From Lanius collurio (taxonomy: Eukaryota > Chordata > Aves > Passeriformes > Laniidae), in assembly GCA_020086605.1 (NCBI GenBank), contig JACBWW010000022.1, positions 6,797,243-6,861,242 on the forward strand: a stretch of 64,000 bases of DNA, in the 5' to 3' direction. Within the stretch, counting starts at the first letter, position 1, and every line of letters starts with the position of its first letter. Positions 50,930 through 63,578 of the stretch are shown here, one piece after another. The notes below the pieces were generated by a model, which worked only from the letters and a program-made list of their open reading frames with translations, was not told where the DNA came from and searched no databases. Position numbers and translations under genes: made by a program.

Positions 50930-51190
50930 GCAATGCTCTGCTTCAGTTGCTGCAAGGAGATTGCTGGGGGAGGCCCAGCAGCAGCGCTGCTGTAAGGGTG
51001 TGCCTTCAGTGCAGGCAGGGAAATGCCCTGCTGGGGACGAGCTCCTGGAGCCTTTGTGCCATCCTGCAGTGGCCAGGGGAGCAGGGATGCTCAGGGCTCT
51101 GAGCTGCCTGTGATGCCAGGACCATGGAGGAGACTAGCACAGAACCTGGCTGGGCAAAACCTGCCTGGAAGATTTTCTTGGTTTCCTGAC
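50930..51190. other. GC-rich, CpG-poor islet
   Basis: Similar in word use to the islets at 14.2 and 54.5 kb (gctgc, caggg, ctggg). Overlapping frames on both strands result. No promoter or repeat signature is recognised. Confidence 0.5.
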
Positions 51191-54100
51191 CCTTCTGCAT
51201 CAGTCTGTGGTAGAAACTAAATGCATCCAACTAATGAAATTCCCTAGTCTAGGGCCCAATGATTGTTTTATTCTAATAAAGTGCAGCAGCTGTTGCAGGG
51301 CCAGGGGGACAAGAAGCTTTCAGAGCTCCAAAACTGCACTGCAAGTGCTGCCTCACAAGTCATACTGGCCCAAAAGAAAGCTCAGCCAGCCAGGAGTGCT
51401 TCTAGAAAGAAATTCATAGTCTTTGGAAATACAGACTAGAACATTTTCCAAGTGGCTACTCTTTTTCTTCTGACAGGTATAAAAAACACAGAATAGAAAA
51501 CTAGAATGTAGTATAATACAGGGCTGGAAAAGTTCTTGCCTTTATCATGACTCTTACTTATGTAGGTCTATCTCCTGAATTCTAAGGATGGGGAATTCTT
51601 TAGTTAGGAAATGTGTAGCCCATACAATGCCAAGAAAAGCCAGATAATGTTGAAGTTGATATCTTCAAAAAATGCAAGGAATATAAAATGATCTCTAAGT
51701 TTGTAATCTTGAGGTCGTGTGATTTTAAGGAAAGCTTCTAATTTTGGGACCCAGGTTATAATATGTGAATGTTTGGGGTTGATGGTAATGTACAGAATAA
51801 TAAAGTCATTTGAACATCTGTCAATTCTCATGTTTGAAAGATCAGTTCCTCTTGGAAGAATACTTGCTCCCTGCCTGTATTGATATATTGATTAGACTGC
51901 TGTGTCATTGGCAGCTTGTTGTTTCTTTTGGAAATCTGAAATATGTTTTAAAAATAAATACAAAATCTCCCCTCCCCCTGACCCCTGTAAAGATGGTCAT
52001 CTGGACATAATTTCTAATCACAACTACAGGCTGTGAAACTGGGGGTTGTCATAGAAATGCCAACAAAATTTTAACTGTGCCGTAATACAACAGTTATGTA
52101 AAACAGTACATAATGCACTTAATATGCTGATCTCTGAATATCAGGAAGAAAAATCTCTCTGGACCAGAACTCAGCTATGGCAATGCAGCCTTTTGCTTAC
52201 AGAAAAATAGAATCAGTTGCAGAGCCTGGAAGGGTGAGCTGGTTCTTCTGGTTAGCCCTAGCATTTCTGGGAGAATGAACAGCGCTTCTTAATTTTCACT
52301 TCAACCACTAGCTGCATTTTTTAATGGTATGTCTTGCCAGTTAGGCTTGAATCTGCCATGTTCTTGATGATTTATTTTTGTTTGACAATAATGTAAAATA
52401 AAAACCATCTGATGCTAAGTTTTAGCTCTATTAGCTAGGAACCACAAACTTATGCCATGTCACTTTTTCTTTTTATAGTGCTGTTTCAAACTTACTGGCA
52501 TAACTGGTCGATCTTTTTCTTTGTCTGGATTAAATGATGGTTTTGGCTAGTGTTTCAAACCACAATGCCAAATTTTCTTACTCTTATGACTGCCATCTCC
52601 ATGTTGCACAGGACTAACTATATAATATTCAAATGGCTCATTTGTAAACACACAATTATGTACACAAAGAGTGCTTCTTAATGTTTCCCCAATTTGGCTC
52701 TGCTGTTACACTAGTGATGGCTGCTGGCATGCAGACCAGCTAATTTGTGCCATGCTAGCACTCCAAAAGCTGAATTAAATTGAGCCTGGATAATGTACAA
52801 ATACTGCAACCTAATGCTTTTTAAAAGTCAGTCCCTGAAGATCATACATACAGATGGGTTTCTGTTCAATGTGTGTATCTGTGCACACACCTCTCATGCC
52901 AATATATGGATTTTAGTGAGGATCCAGTCAACAGATGCATGCTGGCACATTACTCCTGAAGCAATTCTTCCATTACGTAATGAGGATGCCTGGACATAAC
53001 CAAAACAGCCCTCCTCAGACTTGCTGGACAGAGGGATCACAGCCAGCCCTTACCCTCTGCTGGAGGTGCTGCAGAGACACAAAAGAACAGCCTGATGTGT
53101 GCAGTGGATCCATGTCCCACCCACAGAGCCACAAAAAGATGGAGCCATGGAAAGATGTTTTGCTGGAGCCCAGGAGCAGGGTGGGCTGGGGGAGCCAGGG
53201 GCCATGCACAGGACTGGAACTGCTCTACAAGCGCAAGTTTGCAAACATGCACCTTTTGGCTGCAGTAACCAATTTGCTTGTCTTTGAAGATAAAGAGAGA
53301 ATTTCAATTTGTGAAAATTTCTTACAAAGGCACTTCTTACCTTGACATAGGTGGTTTCTCAATAACTACCTTAATAAAGTGATAGAACCTTTTTTGAAGG
53401 ACAGTAACAGGTTTTACCCTAGTGAACCTCAGTATTAAAGTCTCATCAGCCACAAGCCAGTTCACATCCCAGAGTGTGAAGCACTAATAAGGCACAGTGG
53501 CTCAGCAAGGGTTTCTTGTGTAAGCAAAGTGTCCTGAGCCCACCAGAGTATGTCATGCAATAGAAACACTTTCAGTCTTTGCAGAAGTGATGTTGTCAGT
53601 AAGTTTGTGGTGTTTAACGCTCCCAGGTGTTTCAGTCTGGCTCCCCTCAAAATATAGGAGATACCAGAGGTGTGGCTCTGTCCAATTGTCTTAGTCCGGG
53701 TAGTGTTTATTCTTTTTTTTTGGATCTATGCAAGTAGAAAATAAAATATCTGAGTGTGCAGCAGAAATAGAATGAAATTACACTGTGGAAAACCTTTTTC
53801 ATGTTTTAAACCTTTTCTGCACACCTGTAGGCTGTTGGGATGTGCTAATCACCTAATAGTTGCTGCTTTGGAAAATAATAGGATGAATAGAAGATATGGA
53901 GGGGATGCAGAATGAAAATCTGATTATTTTAAACTTGACAGGTTTCTGAAGAGAGTTTTTAGTGGAGGAGGTGTTGGAAGTGGTTGCTGTCACCACGTAT
54001 TTGGGGGAGGAAGGCCACTGCTAGTGTTTGTGGAGAACTTGGAGAGCCTGTTCAGTTTGTGCAGGGTTGCAGATTTTGGCTATTTCACAAAGCAAAAAGT

Positions 54101-54439
54101 AAAATCAAATGGAAATATCATTTCCTCAACTACAAGATATTAATATCCTGTTCAATTTAATTTCTACCTTTTGTTATTGTGAACCCTTTAATATGTAGTG
54201 TCAGCTTGGCAAGGATTTTCCAACAGTATCAAAAGAGAATTTACCCCTGATATATTGTCACAGGAATTGCTGCAGCTCTCAATAACAGAGAAGCAGCCAT
54301 GGAGTTGGCTGCTGCAAGGAGAATAAATCCCCCCTGAGCAAAGTACTGGCCAAAGTCCCCAAGAGTCTAATAATAATTTCTGAGACAAATTAATATAATC
54401 AGGATGCTGCAAGTTCCTCACTGTGTGGATATAGCTCAG
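51191..54439. other. Non-genic DNA with a GC-richer patch at 53.0-53.3 kb
   Basis: The patch at about 53,020-53,260 hosts several short overlapping frames, including 136 codons at 52935-53345 (plus) opposed by 64-85 codons (minus), with no recognisable product. The remainder is AT-rich. Confidence 0.5.
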
Positions 54440-54665
54440 GTATGAGGCTGACCAGGGTGCACACAGCCAGGGGGAGAGCTGGGCTGGGCACTGCTGGTTT
54501 GGGGCTGCAAAACCCTCCTGCACCCCGTGTGCTGGGACAGCTTGGCCTGGGACAAGGAGGCACAACTGCCCTGCAAGGGGGCTGCTCATGCAATGCACAA
54601 ATGCATTCCTTTGTGCTAGGAGGTGAGGCAGCTTTGTGCTGGAGAGCCACAAGTGCCCTGTGCAA
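54440..54665. other. GC-rich, CpG-poor islet
   Basis: Strong CTGGG/GCTGC composition. The 154-codon minus frame that spans its left side (54188-54652) starts at TTG and has no domain. Confidence 0.5.
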
Positions 54666-57600
54666 ATCTCTCATGCTATTATCTCAAAGATAAATATTCT
54701 CCTTTTTCCACATATATTGATTTTTCTGATTAAAGAAAAAGGGCATTTTCACAAATATACTTCCTGCCTTTAAAATATCGTAGAACTCAAGTTAAATTGC
54801 CCAGCACTTTTTTCATGATATATTGCTGTTACTGTGTGTTTGCTCCTACTCAGATGAACCACAGATGGAATTTGCCTACTTTCAGTCTTACATTAGTCAT
54901 AAAACCACCAAAAAGATTTATTAAACTGAGACTTGAAAACAGTGCTGAATTCTTCTTTTCTTTAGTTTTCAGGTTCTGAGTTTTGGATTATTGCTGGTTT
55001 ATTTGCAGGACTATAAAGCCTGCAGGAATTGCTGCCTTCTCAACAATTACCTATCAAGACAAATGATAAAGCAAAGCATCTCAGTGCTTATTAACATTAA
55101 TTTAATGAATATTTTCTAAATTGTTCTCCCAGTGTTGAAAAACAGGACAAAAATAGAAGAAATTTAGAATAGATAAAGTTGATAATTCTTATCTAGTTCA
55201 CAAACCATTTAACTTGAGTATGAAATGTATCTTTCCATTTGAATCCTGGAAAATTAACTGAATCATTGTTCCATGAAAACCTCTGTTCCCCCTGCTTTAT
55301 TAAGATATTGGCCCACAGTGGCCCTTTTTCCTTATATCATTAAAATGCTTCCTTTGGAATTATCTCAATTCCATATATGACCTGTGGCCTCAAGTCACCA
55401 ATTAAATGACTTCAGCAATACCCTGTTTCCACTGAAGAGCAGCTGAAATATGATGTACCTTTATTCTTTACCAAGATGCACAACTCAGGTATTTAGGGTT
55501 GACTGAACAGCAGGACTAATTACCCGTCCATTCACCCTCCACCCCTTTTTTTTAAAGAAAAAAAAAAATTGTCTGGGCTCTGTCATCACAGTGGCCAAAC
55601 CATTTTAGTATCTGTTATTGTTTCCCTGCAATGAGTTTACAGGATGTTGCAAAATATGAAGATGTGGTTTACAGTGCTCCAGTTTCATGCTGTATGTGAA
55701 TAGTGTTATACAAGTCATGTGGCAGCTCAAACATGTGTTTTGAGGTTTTTGGTGTGTCACTCAAGGCCCTTGGCCCCGTGTCCTTTGTATGGCTGGATGA
55801 TGAATTTTATACTGGCAGAATATGATGTTTGTGGAAAATAGATTTTTGTGTGTAGGAGCTGCCAACATATTTCCTTAGACTGACATCAAAGTACAACAAA
55901 TGCTGTCAGGGAAGCCTTGTTCTAAAACGCATGGATTTGTGTATTGGTGTCTGTGGGAATCTGTGTATGTATTCAGGGCTTCTCTTATATTTAATAATAA
56001 TAAAGTACCAGACATATGTATCTGTAACTCGGCACTCTCTCTCTGCCCCTTCTACTGCCATCACCTTAGGATCTTTTATCTCAAGCTAATGACAGTTGTG
56101 CCTTCAGCAGTCAACAGTCCCTGACAAAATCCTGGAGTTGGCCAAGAAGACACAAACCAGAACTCCTAGAAATACTAATATGCTTCTTACTTTTGGCATT
56201 ATCATCACAGAAATTGTTCATTTTAAGTTCTGTTTGACGTATCTGAGACCTTAAGATCATCTGACAGGATCAGGTTCAGTGTGAGTGTTCTCTTAATTCC
56301 AAAACCATCCAGCTTTCAGTCAGTTTCACATTTTAAACCTCAAAACAAGTATATACCCTCGTTGATTCTCACTTGTCATATGACTGTGCAGAAGCTTGTT
56401 TAATTACTCTGTGCAATTAGATATAGTTACATATAAACACTGTAGACAAAATGAGTGAAATTTGCATAAATGGCACTCTGTGCTGAACAATCTTTACTTT
56501 GCTTCAATATTTTATCATTTAAAAATATAAATTGTAGGGGTCCTCCTACACTACTGTCTTTGGAAAATATAAAATCAATGCCTTCTTTATTTCTGACTTT
56601 TATTAGCCTAAGAGTGAGAAAGTAAAACATTTTAAAATACGTACAACCTATTTTTGTCTTTGGGCTGTTTGCTTTGCTTTTGCCCAGAGACATAGGAAAC
56701 AGTGATGGATAGTCAGAGTGGGAAACACATCTCTTTTATTCCCACTGTGCTCTATAATTTTTAATCTTTATTGTGTCTAAAGCTAAATCTGAGGCATTCC
56801 AGAGCCTTGAGGCTGCATGCAGCAAGGTCCCGTCAACAGCACTCTGAGCTAGGAGGCAAAAGTCCTGGTGCCAGAGGTCAGGGACTAAATGGGGAGCTGG
56901 AGCCCAGAGATCAGTCCTCTGTGGTCTGGAGCTTGTGCAGAGCTCTGCACCAGAAGAAATGGAGTATAAAATGCTGCCAAGGCAAACAAAAGCCTCTTGC
57001 TTTGCTTTTGCACTGGTAAGAAGTGCAGCACCGACAGCAGTCAAACTCTTCTCATTGAGACCATGCAGTCGTTCCACTGCGCTGTTTTCCCAGCAGCCAG
57101 GTATTTATAATGATGCTTTTCCATACTCGAGATCTGGGGCTGAAAATTTAAGTGACTTGTAAGTGATGTTTCTCAGCTTTTGGATCCCGCATAAATAATA
57201 TATTGATAATGGTTTGTTATTTTGCTTTGGTTTCCTTTCAAGCATTGTCAAACTGTAGTTCTAAAGTACATTAAAAAGGAGAAGGATTATTTTGCAGTCA
57301 GGTATGGCTCTGTTAGAGAGAGGTAATAGGGAGAAACAAGCTTCAACAGATAGGCAGGCAGTTGTCTTGATCGTACATATGTTTTAACTTGTGAAAAGAC
57401 AAAAATAGTCTTCATGCCAGAGATGTCTAGAGTCTCACTGAGTTGTCATCTCAATAAACTAACAGTCAGGACCTTTGTCATTTTGTTACTGTCTGTCGTG
57501 TGGTTTTATTCACCTTTCTCTGCACTTTATAGTAAAAAAAGTCAAAAAAGTCCTAGATGTCTTTTTTTTATTATTTTATTTTATTTCCACAGAGCCTTAA

Positions 57601-58992
57601 TCTGTTTTACATCTGTATGTGACTGCAGAAAGGCAAGAAAGGGTGAAAATTGATCAATCCACAGTAAAGCAGTGGGAGAGCTACTTAGTACTGTTGAAAT
57701 AACTCCTGTCCTATCCTGACAGATCTCAGTGCTGCAGCTTCAAAACCACTAGCAATCCTAGGGAGTGTTTTTTAAGTGAAGTGCTAGTATTCCCTTTTGG
57801 TACATTTCTGAAACTATACATATGTAGGTTTGTTAGAAATATTTAGGAGAAACAGCTGGACGTTACAAGAAAGCTGTCTTTTATACTTAATCTTTTTTAT
57901 ATGACCCAGTTCATATTTATAGCGTATTTTCCTTCAGCTTTCCTGCTCCTAGCCCCCATCTCCTTAATCTTCTGTGTCTTACATTTGTGTCTGAGCATAC
58001 TTTCAAATGAGAGGTCAGAGAAGATTGAGCACAGTTTTGTCAGTGCTAAGAGCCTGATTCTGCACCCCTGATTGATGTCAGGAGTGTAATAATCAAAACT
58101 ATCAGGAGGCTCACGCTGTTGCCTGGATGAAGAATCAGTCTGGCATCACTGCTCTGGGAGAAACCCCTGTTCTTCTGCCCTGTCATTTTATACTTGCTTT
58201 TACAGAGATAAGGTATGAAAACCTGCAGCTGCCTCATTTGTATCCACAAATGTGTTTGCAACCATCTTCAAATTACCACTTCTGCAGCATTCCTGAATGC
58301 CTGCTATGAATAGCCTCCTTCAGGATAAAGTTACAAGCACAACATGGTCCAACAGAACATCAGTGAAATGCCACGTTACCTCTGAGTCACTTAACTGGGC
58401 TCAGAGCAGATAAAAATATATCCCCAAAGTCACTGCTGTTATTAGATCATTGTCTAGCCAAAGCATGGAGAATATGGAGAGTCCAAGGAGGCTTTTTTTC
58501 CCGTATTCTCTATTTAAATCTTTGGGGCTGAATAGTTGATTCTAGACTTGAACTGAACTGAACCTTTCAAAAATTTGTATTTTAATCAAAATCAGATGTA
58601 TATGTGTGTGTATATCTTCCTGCAACCAGCCCAGAAGATTTTTCTTTAGGGTATTTCAAAATCACAATGCTTAATGCGTGATGTGGTGCCTCCTGATATT
58701 CTGAGACAATATTTATCTTCATTACAACAAAATTATGTCATCATTGTTTTGCTCTAAACGTTATAAAGTAATCAAGTAATAGTTTGCTACGGGACAGCTG
58801 TTAGAATTATCAAGATTATAAGGATAATAATGTCCGTATTTTTTTCAAAAAAAATGTGTACAATAAAAAAAAATCTCTCATCCACATTTTTAAGAATTCA
58901 CTGCTTCTGTCAGCAGTTATGATTTTCTGAAGTTATGGTTTTCTTCTGAAGAATGGGCTGAAGAAAGTTGTTCAGCCAAGCCTGAGCACTTA
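54666..58992. other. Non-genic DNA, nothing recognised
   Basis: At 55,546-55,568 a T run passes through AAAG into an A run, a small foldback of simple sequence. A 'gcctgattctgcacccctga' stretch at about 58,051-58,070 recalls an old sauropsid repeat phrase but is too short to call. Frames at 56736-57162 are a both-strand overlap. Confidence 0.5.
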
Positions 58993-59022
58993 AATTTTCA
59001 TATTTGCTTGAATATGAAAATT
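58993..59022. repeat. 12-bp perfect hairpin
   Basis: aattttcatatt at 58993-59004 pairs with aatatgaaaatt at 59011-59022 around a 6-nt loop. This is one of the longest tight stems in the window. No flanking repeat signature was seen. Confidence 0.9.
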
Positions 59023-60548
59023 ACATCACTATCTTTTGTGATGACTGTAGCCATACACGTGTGATATTATGAGATCAAATTAATTACCTTTTGCCAAAGC
59101 AGCCTTTTCAAATGGGACTGACCTAACCCCATCAAGCCAAGGGGTCAGCATCTGCAGTTACTGTTTCCCTTTCACTATGATGCAGAAAGTTTTGGGATTT
59201 CTGAGGGGAAAGCACCCAGCCCAGCTGCCTAGGACTCACCAGTCACAAGCCTGCAGCTTAATTAGCAAGTTTCTAGTCCAAAGGATTCTGAAGAGCAGAT
59301 TAGTATGATATGCTCTCTTTTGTTTCTCTGGGTTAGAAGATGGAAGTGTATTTTCCTGGAGAATGTGTTACATGGCTCAGTTTATGACAATCCAACCTGA
59401 CAATATTGAAGACGTGAATGTGGGGCTGTTATCCCAACAGGAGAATCCGGAGTGCAGAGATTGCTTCTGCTGTAGTGCTCAGTACCAAAGATGGATTCAG
59501 GAGGAGCCAAGAGCAGCATAATATTTTAACAGTCCTGGAGAAGGAGCCCTGCATGTGAAGGGCAGCCCATGTGCTGCTTCTTCATTCCAGTGTTTTCTCC
59601 TTTCAGCCAGTATTGGCTTGTCAGGATGTGTTTTAAGCCAGTTGTTCTTCATCCAGATTCCAGCCTCCCTCATGCACCCAGAGGTCTGGAAGACAGTGCT
59701 GGCTGTGCAGGATGAAAAGGATATGTCTTGGCATATTGCTGGGCTATTAGTCTGTATCACTGCATGGTGATCCCTGGAGATGGCTCTGGAAAGGGACAAA
59801 TGAACTGGACAGTATTTAGCAAGTTAGAACATACTGGGACTGGCCAGTAGCTAGGCAGGTCTTTGGCATGGGATGCAGGTTTCCTGATGATGAATCAGGC
59901 TACCTTGGTCACAGAGCTTGTGTGCTTGCCTTCACAACCTGCTGTTCCAAATCAAATAGATTTTTTTCCCCTTCTTTTCTGGCATAAATAAATCATACAA
60001 TTAGAAGAAAAATCAAGCTGCATACAAATTCTATGAGCCAACAAAGTGAAAAATTCTGACAGAGAAAACACATCTATTTACTTTTCATTTTTAAGAGTAG
60101 CAGGACTTTCCCCTCACAATTACAGTTAATCCACTGGCCTTTGTCTTTTCAACACAGAAAACTGGTAATGTATCTCTCTTAAGATGAGAAAAAATTTCTT
60201 TAGTTACTTTTGCCTGCTGATGTCAAATCCCACCACAGCAGGCTTTGTGTGGCTGTGAAGAAGTTTCCCAGAAGAATTCCCCTGCCACAAACCCACCCTG
60301 CAGCTGTACAGCATACAGGAGTGGGATGGAGACATGTATTCCTGCTCTTTAAAGGGGAAAAAGTCTCCACATCACAGGTTGCAAATGCAAAGGTGAGATT
60401 TGGAAGGACTGGAGCTAGAATAGTCTGTTCATTGACATCTCTAATCAGCTTAGGACAAGAGAAGGCCAGCCTGGCACCTTTGAAGCTCCCTTTCATGGGA
60501 ATGCCTTTGGGAGCTCTCTGCTTGACACTTATCCTCCCAGACTAGGTG
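59023..60548. other. Non-genic DNA, nothing recognised
   Basis: Moderate composition, with several 70-111-codon frames on both strands (59497-59799, 60200-60545), none recognisable. Confidence 0.5.
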
Positions 60549-60564
60549 GTGGCACGAGTGCCAC
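60549..60564. repeat. 7-bp inverted repeat with CpG spacer
   Basis: gtggcac and gtgccac flank a two-base spacer. It ends 10 bp before the left arm of the long-range inverted repeat. It resembles an NFI-type TGGC/GCCA dyad but with a 6-base rather than the canonical 5-base gap. Confidence 0.85.
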
Positions 60565-60574
60565 AAGTTAGCTC

Positions 60575-60610
60575 TTGGATAACGTATAGCTCGTGTCTAA
60601 GATGCTATTA
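60575..60610 (+). repeat. Left arm of a 3-kb-spaced inverted repeat
   Basis: Bases 60575-60598 are identical to the reverse complement of 63555-63578, and the match continues to 60610 with three mismatches (33 of 36). Both copies keep two CpGs. A 24-base exact match is far beyond chance in a 64-kb window. No family is recognised. Confidence 0.9.
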
Positions 60611-63542
60611 GATTCAGAAAACAGAATCATTTGCCAAAGCCCAGAGGGAGCAGAAGGGGAAGCAAAAGGGAATGGTTCTTAAAAAGTCTTATGTTTCTCT
60701 TTGGAAGAAAATTACCATCATCTATCTTTCCTTTCTTGCAAGCTCCTGGAACCTACTAGTAGTGCCCTGCTGCTGGATTTTCAGACTTCTATTTTGCTGA
60801 AGAATATCTCTCTGATGCAGGTGCCAGTGTCATTTATCAGAGGATGATGTCAACATTCCTGTGTCATACATGACAAATGACAGCAGAAAGGAGTGCCCCT
60901 TGAATTCTCTAACTTTCACTAGGCTCTTTCCTTTCTCCAGTTAAATGACATTTTATTTCCTACAGTGTTTCAGTTTAGACTTCTGCTGCCTCTAGAGAGT
61001 GTACATTCAAATTGATTCAGAATGAGTGATTAGTACCAGGGACTGAGCTCCAAATTCAGTATTAGTGTAATACAGTTGCACGGCAATGGACATAAACTTT
61101 GCTTTCATGCTTTTGGGGAAAATTCTGCCTTGTCTTACACCTCAGAAAATGCCAGAGACCTTTTCTTATATTTCTCAGCAGCAGAGCTGGCTGGCTGTTG
61201 GGAATATCTGCCTCATCCTCTGTTTCTAATGCTTTTAAGGAGATGTAACGTTTTGAGTTGGTTACAACTACCATATTCAGAAGAGTTTGCTTTGTAAAAC
61301 ATTTACCTGTTCTTGTACCAGTGGGCACCTGGCTCCAGAAATTCATGCCCTGACCATGTTCTGTAGGTGGGCCTGGTTTGAAAGGTCATAGAGAAATTAA
61401 TTAGGTTGGCATCCAGCGGCACACTCGTTAAGTGGAGCAAAGCAAAATAAAATCTTTGTAAGTAAACAGGCAGGATAGAGCACATATGCTGCTTCTAATC
61501 CTCTTTTTCTGCTGCTTCTTTCTATTCCTCTTGCTGGAAGAAGGGATTTGGACTCTTCTCTCTTAAGCCATGCATGTACAAAAAGGACTTTATTTTTAAC
61601 TCGTGTTAAAATCCTTTCTTGGACTAGGCAGCATCAGTTTTAACATGCTAGCTGACTGTGACAACCCAGAGGAGGGAGCTTAGGGTTTATCTTGACCAGT
61701 AAATGCCTGTTAGACCTGCTACTGCTTTGACTAACACTTGATAAAATATCAGTATGGACAACATGTGTTTTTAAAACCACACACCTGTACTCCTAAAGAC
61801 AGCAAGGCCTTGGGGGAGGAAGTGATTCACAGGACTGCTGCTCCCTGCACTTTCCACCCACTCACCATTTCTTTGTGGTGTACTTTCCTCTGTTCATGCA
61901 TGCACAGGTCTGCCAACCCTCTGATTTTTCTGGTACCAGTCTTTTAAGCTAACCAGCAGCATGGCTTCCCTTTGTTCAGCACCCAAGGAAAGGGCTGGAT
62001 TTTCACAAGAGCTCAGTATTCGGCAGCAGCCAGGGCACCGTGTGACGTGTGTTTAAGCAGCATCCCAAAAAATAAACTTTTTTCCATCCTGCTGTTTTCT
62101 CCCTCTGCACTACTCCAAACACTAACACAGATAAATAAGGACTTAGAGAAACTAATCCAACTGAAGAGGACCATAAATTTTTCACTAGTACTGCCATTTA
62201 GTTGTTGTATTTCACACCTTCTATCTAAAACCAATAGAATCAGCAAAGCCACTTGTGGACTTTGAGATGTTTCTGGATCTTTTCTTGGAACAGAACTGAT
62301 TTTTCTTTTTTTTTAACTCAGTTGTCTTGTAGACATTTCAAACAACCTCTCCCTGAAAGGACAGGCTTTTTCCCAAGATCAGAGGGAGATAAGATAGTGA
62401 CAGCAGCAATTTAGAGGAACCTCATTCATTATATGCTGGATTTAAAGTTTTTGCCCAAGTTTGTATCAGAAAAAATACTCTTATAGCAACTTTAACAGGA
62501 GAATAATATCTGCATCATGACTTGCACTGGCTAACTAAGCAGAGCATAATTCCTGGCAGAAACTGGGAGTAGAACAGCCCTTCCTGGTATTACTGGTGGG
62601 AGTAGAGGGGATCACTCATTCATGGATGTAAAAGAGACTCAAAAGTTTTCATATATTTATATTTTCAAAGGTTTCTTCAGAAGGAATAGATTTAGCAACA
62701 TACCTCTACTTTCTTTTTAATATGTGGACAGAACTATTTTTCTTCTCTATACTTCTAATGTTTCCCCAAAGCAGGGGTCCGTTAGCTCCAGGCTCCAACA
62801 GCCCCAAGGGCTGTGATCTTATCTTAGGCTGCCAAAGATCATTATACTCATCACTGTCATGTTGCTATGTTGTTGGTGGAGCTTTTTTTCTTTCCTTCTG
62901 TTTCATTTTATTTGTTTTTTACAGAGGTAAAAAAAAGGTAGTAGGGTTTTTCTAACCCTTAGACATGTAACCCAGGACAAAAGGCCTCAATTTCTAGCAC
63001 CCTTCCAACTCTACCAGCTGAAGTTCTATTTTTCACAGGATGAATTGCAGATATTCTTACTTACACAAACTAAGGGCAGCAACTGAGTCTTCCAGTCTGT
63101 AACTGTCTTAACTCAGACAGTACAGACATTAATATTCCTAATGGTAAAGCTTTCATTTCGGTTTCTATTCCATAGTCTAATATAGATTTCTCATTCTCTA
63201 GTTACTGAAATATTTCTGATGTGCCCAGCAGGTAACTTCTAGGTGTCACGGTAGGTCAAGCTTACTTTGAAAAAAGGAGGAAGGGTAAAAGCTGGAAAGG
63301 ATAAAAACTATGAATTTCTTATATCGTGTGGTCTTGACTTTATTCTGTTTTTCTGAGTGGGGTTTTTGGACCCACACTAGTAAAACCTGTTTATCAAAAC
63401 TGCTACTAGTTTTCTTTGCTATTTTATGTGGCTCAGAAGTGACACAGAAGTTTTATAATTAATATGTCTTAGTGATTTAGGGTATATATCCTCTATCTCG
63501 ATTCCTTTTGGTAGCTTTCACAGCTCTGCCAAAGTTCCAAAG
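60611..63542. other. Segment enclosed by the inverted repeat, no gene seen
   Basis: About 2.9 kb of ordinary sequence. Frames of 60-97 codons (for example 61062-61346 minus, 61972-62265 plus) show no transposase, integrase or other recognisable domain. If the arms were transposon ends, this would be a non-coding interior. Confidence 0.5.
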
Positions 63543-63578
63543 TAATAGTGTCTGAGACACGAGCTATACGTTATCCAA
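63543..63578 (-). repeat. Right arm of a 3-kb-spaced inverted repeat
   Basis: Reverse-complement partner of 60575-60610. The arm overlaps the start of a 93-codon frame (63548-63829) that begins at GTG and has no recognised domain. Outside the 36 bases the two flanks diverge at once. Confidence 0.9.

Noticed and set aside
54188..54652. 154-codon minus frame, the longest in the window
   Set aside because: Starts at TTG, is cysteine/leucine-rich without pattern, and part of it is in a GC-rich islet.
60551..60558. GGCACGAG, identical to a common cDNA-library adaptor end
   Set aside because: It is part of a natural inverted repeat in genomic context with no vector sequence around it; coincidence.
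60575..63578. Inverted repeat as terminal ends of an autonomous DNA transposon
   Set aside because: No matching target-site duplication outside the arms and no transposase-like frame inside; kept as an unexplained inverted pair.
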